Source: Desulfobacterales bacterium
GTDB taxonomy: Bacteria > Desulfobacterota > Desulfobacteria > Desulfobacterales > JAUWMJ01
Length of the DNA stretch: 5,775 bases
Direction: 5' to 3'
Assembly (NCBI GenBank): GCA_030613225.1
Contig: JAUWMJ010000227.1
Span: 1 to 5,775 of the forward strand
Shown here: in pieces, positions 1 through 5,664 of the stretch
How positions within the stretch are numbered: position 1 is the first letter of the stretch
Layout: the number at the start of each line of letters is the position of its first letter
The notes under the pieces: model-generated
The model's database searches: none
What the model was told of the DNA's origin: nothing
What the model saw: only the letters and a program-made list of their open reading frames with translations
Translations under genes and position numbers: made by a program

Positions 1-660
1 CGCAGCAAAAAGGGAAAACCAGTCAATATTCTGACCCACTGCAATGCAGGATGGCTTGCCTGTGTTGAGTACGGTACGGCAACCGCACCAATTTATGCTG
101 CATTTGACAACGACATAGATGTACATGTATGGGTTGATGAGACAAGACCCCTTAACCAGGGGGCAAGGCTTACAGCCTGGGAGCTTGGGGAATACGGCGT
201 AAAACACACAGTCATTACCGACAACGCCGGCGGCCATCTCATGCAACACGGCATGGTTGACATAGTGATCGTCGGTACGGACAGAACCACATATACCGGT
301 GATGTTGCAAACAAGATCGGAACTTACCTTAAGGCGCTCGCAGCCAAAGACAATAATATTCCTTTTTATGTCGCCCTTCCGTCAAGCACTTTTGACTGGT
401 CATTGCAAAACGGAGTCAAGGAGATTCCAATAGAGCAGCGTGATCCGGATGAAATAAGATATATACAGGGCTTGGACAACAACACCATAAGAAGTGTTCT
501 GGTTCCTCCCCCTAAAAGCCCTGTTGCAAATTACGCATTTGATGTAACGCCCGCAAGGCTTGTAACAGGCTTTATAACCGAAAGGGGAATCTGCAAGGCA
601 AATGAAGATGATATAAAGAGGTTGTTTCCGGAAAAAATACAGGTAAAAATGACAGCATAA
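1..660 (+). CDS. mtnA: S-methyl-5-thioribose-1-phosphate isomerase MtnA, C-terminal part (5' end outside window)
   Basis: The frame is open from base 1 to the TAA at 658-660 and gives 219 residues. MtnA is usually about 345-350 residues, so roughly the first 130 are missing to the left. The enzyme converts 5-methylthioribose-1-phosphate to methylthioribulose-1-phosphate in the cytosolic methionine salvage pathway. Visible family motifs are [10 protein letters not shown] (fragment residues 11-20), VDETRP followed by [30 protein letters not shown] (91-95), [20 protein letters not shown] and [11 protein letters not shown]. The catalytic pair known from Bacillus MtnA (Cys160 and Asp240) matches Cys14 and Asp94 here, with the same 80-residue spacing. 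The related ribose-1,5-bisphosphate isomerases and eIF2B subunits lack this full motif set, so MtnA is the better call. No frameshift is seen. The gene converges on carB across a palindromic element that could end its transcript. Confidence 0.95.
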   Translation, partial: RSKKGKPVNILTHCNAGWLACVEYGTATAPIYAAFDNDIDVHVWVDETRPLNQGARLTAWELGEYGVKHTVITDNAGGHLMQHGMVDIVIVGTDRTTYTGDVANKIGTYLKALAAKDNNIPFYVALPSSTFDWSLQNGVKEIPIEQRDPDEIRYIQGLDNNTIRSVLVPPPKSPVANYAFDVTPARLVTGFITERGICKANEDDIKRLFPEKIQVKMTA

Positions 661-677
661 ACGTCGGAATGAACATC

Positions 678-820
678 AATAATGATGGCGTCGTAAAAAG
701 TCGAATTTACCACAGAGGACACAGAGCTCACAGAGACAAATGGTCAATAAAACAGATTATTCTCTGTGTTCTCTGCGATCTCAGTGGTAAAAAATAACTT
801 TTTACGACACCATCATTATT
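678..820. terminator. Possible bidirectional transcript-end hairpin between mtnA and carB
   Basis: This is the only non-coding DNA between the 3' ends of two convergent genes. Transcripts from either side would fold into a long hairpin: an outer 24-bp stem and an inner stem of about 30 bp with mismatches. A run of six T follows the outer arm on the minus strand (790s, read from carB), but it lies inside the palindrome and not after a compact GC-rich stem. This is therefore not a classical intrinsic terminator. The role is inferred from position and symmetry only. Confidence 0.35.
683..815. repeat. Palindromic repeat element 1 (133 bp), between convergent mtnA and carB
   Basis: The ends are TGATGGCGTCGTAAAAAGT (683-701) and the reverse complement of TGATGGTGTCGTAAAAAGT (797-815), differing at one base. 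Counting flanking A/T bases, the stem extends to 678-701 with 797-820 (24 nt, 23 complementary). Inside lies a second inverted pair, 707-736 with 761-790, identical at 24 of 30 positions. Each inner arm has three 9-nt NNCACAGAG units (709-717, 718-726, 727-735; on the other strand 788-780, 779-771, 770-762). The centre (737-760) is A/T-rich. There is no open reading frame of its own. The element resembles a non-autonomous MITE or REP-like intergenic palindrome. It recurs with the same architecture at 5529-5660. Confidence 0.85.
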
Positions 821-3800
821 TAATATCCGCATGATAAGCCTGAAGAGACTTAATTTTTGATTTTCCTTTTCTTCGTGCTGCGATGCCTCTGGCGGCTGCC
901 AGGGCTGCGGCTGTGGTTGTAATGTTTAAAATTTTATATTCAATTGCTGCCTTTCGGATATAGGAGTCGTCGTCTTGGCTCTCCTTGCCACTGGGAGTGT
1001 TGACAATCAACTGAATCTCTCCGTTTTTTATTGCATCAACGATGTCAGGCCTGCCGTATCCCAGCTTGCGAATTGTTTCGGATTCAATACCTTGCTCAGA
1101 TAAAAACTGATGTGTTCCTTTTGTAGCCAGAATCCTGAATCCCAGATCGCTAAACAACCTGGCAGGTTCAAAAGCTCTGGCCTTGTCTTTATTTGCAATG
1201 GTAATAAGAACGGTTCCTTCAAGCGGGAGTGATAGCTGGGTTGCTTTCTGGGATTTGAAAAAAGCAAGACCAAATGACTTGGCCAGACCCAGCACCTCAC
1301 CGGTAGAGCGCATCTCAGGTCCAAGAAGAGGATCAACCTCAGGAAACATTTTAAAGGGGAAAACCGCTTCCTTAACGCCGAAATGAGGGATCTGCTTTGG
1401 CTTAAGATCAAGATCAGAAATTTTCCTGCCCATAACAACCTGGGTGGCAAGTCGTGCCATGGAGATGTTGCAAACCTTTGAGACAATCGGCACAGTACGT
1501 GAGGCCCTGGGGTTGGCCTCAAGTATATAAATCGTATCATCGCAAATGGCATACTGGATATTCATAAGCCCGATAACATTGAGTTCAATTGCAATCTTTT
1601 TTGTGTATTCATAAATAGTTTCAATGTGCTTCACCGGAATACTTACCGGGGGGATCACACACGCGCTGTCGCCGGAATGCACACCTGCCAGTTCAATATG
1701 TTCCATAACAGCAGGAACAAATGCATCGGTTCCGTCTGCGATGGCATCTGCTTCAGCTTCAATGGCATTTTCCAGGAATTTGTCGATTAAAACAGGACGC
1801 TCCGGTGAAACATCCACGGCTGCTGCCATGTAATGCATAAGCATCTCCTCGTCTAAAACGACTTCCATTGCACGGCCACCCAGAACATAAGAAGGTCGAA
1901 CCATCAACGGATATCCGATTCTTTTGGCTATTTCCAAAGCTTTTTCCAGCGTGCTTGCCATGCCGGATTCAGGTTGAGGAATTCCCAGCTTTCGCATTAC
2001 TTTGCGGAAGCGATCTCTGTCTTCAGCCAGATCTATTGTTTCAGGAGAAGTTCCAAGAATTTTTACACCGGCTTTTTCAAGCTCGTTTGCGATATTAAGA
2101 GGTGTTTGACCGCCGAACTGGACGATAACTCCCTCCGGTTTTTCCTTTTCATAAATACTTAAAACATCTTCACATGTCAGGGGCTCGAAATAAAGTTTAT
2201 CTGATGTATCGTAATCCGTGGAGACTGTTTCAGGGTTGCAATTAACCATAATCGATTCATACCCTGCATCACGGATGGCAAATGCGGCATGTACGCAACA
2301 GTAGTCAAATTCAATTCCCTGTCCTATCCGGTTCGGGCCTCCGCCGAGAACCATAATTTTTTTCCGGTCACTCACCTCAACCCTATTTGGAGCATTATAA
2401 GTAGAGTAATAGTAGGCGGCATTTTCGACACCACTGACCCGTACCGGTTCCCAGGCTTCAACAAGGTTAATTGAAATACGTTTTTGACGAATATCCTTCT
2501 CGGAAACTTCAAGTAGAAAGGAAAGATACCTGTCTGCAAACCCGTTCTTTTTTGCCCGACTAAGCAGTTCGTCGGAAAGCGCCTGTCCCTTATATTGTAA
2601 AATCTCTTCTTCGAGATCCACCAGTTCCTTCATTTGCTCGATGAACCAGGGCTTAATATGAGTGAGCTCATAAAGTGCCTGGATGTCGGCTCCCTTTCGC
2701 AGAGCCTCGTACATTATAAACTGACGTTCACTTGTTGGATCGACCAGCATACTCATTAATTCACTTAAAGATTTCTCGTTGAAATCTTTGGCAAAACCGA
2801 GACCGTAACGGTCAATTTCAAGGGAGCGGATCGCTTTCTGAAACGCTTCCTTGTAATTCTTCCCGATACTCATGGCTTCGCCGACAGCACGCATCTGGGT
2901 GCCGAGTTTATCTTCTACACCTTCAAATTTTTCAAAAGCCCATCTGGCAAATTTTACAACCACGTACTCACCGGAAGGGGTATATTTTTCGAGTGTGCCG
3001 TCTCGCCAGTAGGGAATTTCATCCATTGTCAATCCACCGGCCAGCAGGGAAGAAACCAGGGCAATCGGAAAACCTGTTGCCTTGGATGCCAGGGCGGACG
3101 ACCTGGAAGTTCTGGGATTAATCTCTATTACAACAACGCGCCCGGTCTTTGGTTCATGTGCAAATTGAATATTTGTACCGCCTATGACCTCAATCGCTTC
3201 CACAATATCATAAGAGTATTTCTGGAGACGTTTTTGCAGTTTGCTATCAATTGTCAACATTGGCGCCGTACAAAAAGAATCCCCTGTGTGAACCCCCATG
3301 GCATCAACATTTTCGATTAAACAAACGGTTATCATCTGGTTTTTTGCATCCCTTACGACTTCAAGTTCAAGCTCTTCCCATCCAAGGACCGATTCTTCCA
3401 CCAGGACCTGGTTTACGAGACTTTCAGACAGACCGCGCGCTGCAATGGTGCGAAGTTCTTCAACATTATACACAAGACCGCCGCCCGTACCACCCATGGT
3501 ATAAGCCGGACGAATTACAACAGGATAACCAAGCTGCGCTGCAACCTTTTCAGCATCTTCAACACTGTTTACCGTCTGGCTCTCCGGCATTTCAATTCCC
3601 AGTCGATTCATAGTCTCTTTAAAGGCTGTTCGATCTTCTCCGCGCTTAATGGCATCTATATTTACACCGACAACCTTCACTCCATATTTTTTCAAAACGC
3701 CTGCCTTTGCAAGCTCAGATGACAAATTCAGAGCTGACTGGCCGCCCAGGTTCGGCAGTAAGGCATCCGGCCGCTCAAGTGCAATAATGTCGGTTAATAC

Positions 3801-4016
3801 ATTAAGTGTAAGAGGCTCAATATAAGTAATATCGGCAGTACCGGGATCCGTCATGATTGTTGCAGGGTTTGAATTCACAAGGACGATTTTGTATCCAAGC
3901 GATCGTAGAGCTTTGCACGCCTGGGTGCCGGAATAGTCAAATTCACAGGCCTGGCCAATAATAATAGGTCCTGAACCGATGATAAGTACTTTCTTGATGT
4001 CGTCGCGTCTGGGCAT
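816..4016 (-). CDS. carB: Carbamoyl-phosphate synthase large subunit CarB
   Basis: The product has 1066 residues (E. coli CarB has 1073) and is complete and uninterrupted. It uses ammonia from the glutaminase subunit CarA, bicarbonate and two ATP to make carbamoyl phosphate for pyrimidines and arginine. The order is: first ATP-grasp carboxyphosphate half (about 1-400; start PRRDDIKKVLIIGSGPIIIG; metal-site VIEINPR with Glu298 and Asn300), oligomerisation region (about 400-550), second ATP-grasp half (about 552-930; KKIMVLGGGPNRIGQGIEFDY, FGGQTPLN, ILEANPR with Glu833 and Asn835), and an MGS-like allosteric domain (about 935-1066; ILATKGT, YGRPDIVDAIKNGEIQLIVNT). The internal duplication is clear. 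The ATG at 4016 has AAGGAG six bases upstream, and the protein starts at the usual family N-terminus. The TAA at 818-816 abuts repeat element 1. The gene is probably co-transcribed with the PurF-like gene upstream. carA is not in the window. Confidence 0.98.
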   Translation of the reverse strand: MPRRDDIKKVLIIGSGPIIIGQACEFDYSGTQACKALRSLGYKIVLVNSNPATIMTDPGTADITYIEPLTLNVLTDIIALERPDALLPNLGGQSALNLSSELAKAGVLKKYGVKVVGVNIDAIKRGEDRTAFKETMNRLGIEMPESQTVNSVEDAEKVAAQLGYPVVIRPAYTMGGTGGGLVYNVEELRTIAARGLSESLVNQVLVEESVLGWEELELEVVRDAKNQMITVCLIENVDAMGVHTGDSFCTAPMLTIDSKLQKRLQKYSYDIVEAIEVIGGTNIQFAHEPKTGRVVVIEINPRTSRSSALASKATGFPIALVSSLLAGGLTMDEIPYWRDGTLEKYTPSGEYVVVKFARWAFEKFEGVEDKLGTQMRAVGEAMSIGKNYKEAFQKAIRSLEIDRYGLGFAKDFNEKSLSELMSMLVDPTSERQFIMYEALRKGADIQALYELTHIKPWFIEQMKELVDLEEEILQYKGQALSDELLSRAKKNGFADRYLSFLLEVSEKDIRQKRISINLVEAWEPVRVSGVENAAYYYSTYNAPNRVEVSDRKKIMVLGGGPNRIGQGIEFDYCCVHAAFAIRDAGYESIMVNCNPETVSTDYDTSDKLYFEPLTCEDVLSIYEKEKPEGVIVQFGGQTPLNIANELEKAGVKILGTSPETIDLAEDRDRFRKVMRKLGIPQPESGMASTLEKALEIAKRIGYPLMVRPSYVLGGRAMEVVLDEEMLMHYMAAAVDVSPERPVLIDKFLENAIEAEADAIADGTDAFVPAVMEHIELAGVHSGDSACVIPPVSIPVKHIETIYEYTKKIAIELNVIGLMNIQYAICDDTIYILEANPRASRTVPIVSKVCNISMARLATQVVMGRKISDLDLKPKQIPHFGVKEAVFPFKMFPEVDPLLGPEMRSTGEVLGLAKSFGLAFFKSQKATQLSLPLEGTVLITIANKDKARAFEPARLFSDLGFRILATKGTHQFLSEQGIESETIRKLGYGRPDIVDAIKNGEIQLIVNTPSGKESQDDDSYIRKAAIEYKILNITTTAAALAAARGIAARRKGKSKIKSLQAYHADIK

Positions 4017-4022
4017 TAATAA

Positions 4023-4028
4023 CTCCTT
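4023..4028 (-). promoter_or_regulatory. Ribosome binding site of carB
   Basis: AAGGAG on the minus strand lies six bases (TTATTA) before the ATG at 4016-4014. It supports this start and means carB can be translated independently of the upstream gene. Confidence 0.85.
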
Positions 4029-4037
4029 TTAAACTTA

Positions 4038-4097
4038 TGATGGTCTCGTAAAAAGTATCGGGATCCGTTTTAGATGGGACTTTCTACGACGCCATCA
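4038..4097. repeat. Palindromic repeat element 2 (60 bp, short form) between the PurF-like gene and carB
   Basis: The ends are TGATGGTCTCGTAAAAAGT (4038-4056) and, on the other strand, TGATGGCGTCGTAGAAAGT (4097-4079). They match at 16 of 19 positions across a 22-nt spacer (4057-4078) that contains GGATCC. The ends are the same family as at 683-815 and 5529-5660, but the CACAGAG interior is absent. The terminal TGA is the stop codon of the PurF-like gene. In the operon mRNA this would form a hairpin just after that stop and about 20 bases before the carB ribosome binding site, so it could affect processing, stability or read-through. That role is inferred. Confidence 0.8.
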
Positions 4098-5498
4098 ATA
4101 ATAGCTGGACCCGTCCCAGCAATGAGTACACAATTTTTCTTTTGGCAGACCTATCGCCTCAACAAGGTCTTCCAGTTTTTGAAATTTTAATGAGGTTAGC
4201 TTTAATTTACCTCTTATTTTATCTATCATTGCCATATTTTTTTCCGAACCGGCTCTGGCATATTCATCCAGAAACTTATCGTCACTTCCTTCAAGTTCCC
4301 TTATAGCTTTTCGACCCGCAAGATCGAGCGTTGATCGTGATGTTGAAAAGTTCAAGAAGTCACAGGGGTAAATTAAAACAGGACAGGCAGGGCGCATGTG
4401 AACCTCAACGGCGCCGTAATCAAATAATACTTGTACATTGTCCTGCAACTGGGTACCTCTTACAATTGAATCTTCACAAAAAAGAATCCTTTCCCCCTCA
4501 ACTATCGACCTGACCAGAATCAGCTTCATTCTTGCAACAAGATCTCTTATGCTTTGACTCTGGGGCATAAAGCTTCTGGGCCAGGTTGGTGTATATTTAA
4601 CAAAGGGACGTTTATATGGAATTCTTTTCTCATTCGCATAGCCGATGGCGTGACCGATGCCGGAATCGGGAATCCCTGCAACATAATCGACTTTTACATC
4701 GTCATTTTTTGCAAGGGAACAGCCGCACCTGTACCTGACCCTCTCCACATTGATTGCCTCGTATTCAGAGGCCGGATAACCGTAATAAACCCACAGAAAA
4801 GCACATATCTGCATTTTGTCGTTGGGCTTCTTTCTCTGTTCATATCCGTCTGCTGTCAGAAAAACAATTTCACCGGGCCCAAGATGCTTTTCAATGTCAT
4901 ATCCAAGATTGGGAAACGCACATGATTCAGAAGATACCGCAAAAGCGTTTTCTTTTTTCCCAATGGCAATAGGTGTTCTGCCTAATTTGTCCCTTGCAGC
5001 AAAAATTCCTTTTTCTGTTAGCAAAAGCAGCGAACAGGAGCCCTTAATGAGTTCCTGTGCATTTTCAATCCCTTCTTCAAAGGATCCTTTTTCGCAAATC
5101 AACATCGCTGCAAGCTCTGTCGGGTTTGTGACACCACCGCTCGTCTCGGAAAAATGCATTTTCTTATTAAATTCTTCCCTGACCAGTTCTTCGATATTGT
5201 TAATTTTACCCACCGTTACAATTCCGAATGTTCCTAAATGAGAACCGATAATGAGAGGCTGGGAATCGTTGTCACTGATAACTCCAATGCCTTTATTTCC
5301 CTGTAGATCGGGAAGATCGGACTCAAATTTGGATCTGAAATAATCATTTTCAATATTGTGGATTGACCTTGAAAAACCATTCGAATTTTTTACGGCAAGA
5401 CCTCCCCGTTTTGTCCCGAGATGAGAATGATAATCAGTCCCGTAAAACAAATCATTGATACAATTTTCTTTTGAAACACTTCCGAATAAACCTCCCAT
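4095..5498 (-). CDS. PurF-family amidophosphoribosyltransferase paralogue with degenerate glutaminase domain
   Basis: The product has 467 residues, typical of PurF, which makes phosphoribosylamine from PRPP and glutamine. The C-terminal phosphoribosyltransferase half is well kept: GIPDSG (275-280), the RSFMPQSQSIR region (308-318) and the PRPP motif CEDSIVRGT (341-349). Cys232, Cys379, Cys457 and Cys460 match the four Fe-S ligands of Bacillus subtilis PurF. The N-terminal class II glutaminase half (about 1-220) begins MGGLFG where active enzymes have Met-Cys-Gly, so the nucleophilic Cys is Gly. By hand alignment to E. coli PurF, Arg73 becomes Ser75, the HNGN oxyanion segment becomes TVGK (95-98), and the Asp127 region becomes NPTE (125-128). 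Glutamine hydrolysis is therefore unlikely; free ammonia use or another role is possible. The ATG at 5498 has AAGAGGGG six bases upstream, and no Cys or other start lies in the open frame above it. carB follows 78 bp downstream. Confidence 0.85.
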   Translation of the reverse strand: MGGLFGSVSKENCINDLFYGTDYHSHLGTKRGGLAVKNSNGFSRSIHNIENDYFRSKFESDLPDLQGNKGIGVISDNDSQPLIIGSHLGTFGIVTVGKINNIEELVREEFNKKMHFSETSGGVTNPTELAAMLICEKGSFEEGIENAQELIKGSCSLLLLTEKGIFAARDKLGRTPIAIGKKENAFAVSSESCAFPNLGYDIEKHLGPGEIVFLTADGYEQRKKPNDKMQICAFLWVYYGYPASEYEAINVERVRYRCGCSLAKNDDVKVDYVAGIPDSGIGHAIGYANEKRIPYKRPFVKYTPTWPRSFMPQSQSIRDLVARMKLILVRSIVEGERILFCEDSIVRGTQLQDNVQVLFDYGAVEVHMRPACPVLIYPCDFLNFSTSRSTLDLAGRKAIRELEGSDDKFLDEYARAGSEKNMAMIDKIRGKLKLTSLKFQKLEDLVEAIGLPKEKLCTHCWDGSSYY

Positions 5499-5504
5499 TG
5501 GTAG

Positions 5505-5512
5505 CCCCTCTT
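5505..5512 (-). promoter_or_regulatory. Ribosome binding site of the PurF-like gene
   Basis: AAGAGGGG on the minus strand lies six bases (CTACCA) before the ATG at 5498-5496. It fixes the start at MGGLFG and so bears directly on the missing catalytic cysteine. The in-frame codons above it run into a stop without meeting ATG, GTG, TTG or a Cys codon. Confidence 0.75.
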
Positions 5513-5528
5513 GTTTGTTGTTGATAGA

Positions 5529-5660
5529 AGATGGTGTCGTAAAAAGTAATTTTTCACCACAGAGCTCGCAGAGAGCACAGAGAATCTTTGTTTTATTAAT
5601 TGGTTATCTCTGTGGGCTCCGTGTTCTCTGTGGTAAATTCGCCTTTTTACGAATTCATCA
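5529..5660. repeat. Palindromic repeat element 3 (132 bp), upstream of the PurF-like gene
   Basis: It has the same architecture and nearly the same length as the element at 683-815. The ends are AGATGGTGTCGTAAAAAGT (5529-5547) and, on the other strand, a more decayed TGATGAATTCGTAAAAAGG (5660-5642). The inner arms are 5556-5582 and 5608-5634, again three 9-nt units each: ACCACAGAG, CTCGCAGAG, AGCACAGAG on one side, and ACCACAGAG, AACACGGAG, CCCACAGAG on the other. The 25-nt A/T-rich centre (5583-5607) contains TGTTTTATT. The reverse complement of that motif is in the centre of the first element, so the two copies appear to sit in opposite orientations. No coding capacity is seen. Only 30 bp separate it from the ATG of the PurF-like gene. 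Confidence 0.85.
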
Positions 5661-5664
5661 ATTA

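Noticed and set aside
93..731. Minus-strand frames opposite mtnA (93-314 and 531-731)
   Set aside because: They are antisense to conserved MtnA codons or run into the palindrome; there is no independent evidence of coding.
709..788. CRISPR array suggested by repeated CACAGAG
   Set aside because: The repeats are 9 nt with no spacers and are arranged as an inverted pair; there are no cas genes.
1028..1552. 174-residue open frame on the minus strand
   Set aside because: It lies wholly inside carB on the same strand in another frame, has a low-complexity shadow-like composition and no ribosome binding site or recognisable motif.
3251..3613. 120-residue plus-strand open frame, and other plus-strand frames inside carB
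   Set aside because: These are antisense shadows of the CarB N-terminal half; the real frame encodes conserved ATP-grasp motifs throughout.
816..4016. Two split CarB half-genes or a fusion junction
   Set aside because: The internal duplication is normal for full-length CarB and the frame is continuous over 1066 codons.
4554..5241. Plus-strand open frames of 72-141 residues opposite the PurF-like gene
   Set aside because: They are antisense to a well-conserved PurF-family frame and overlap one another, with no family motif.
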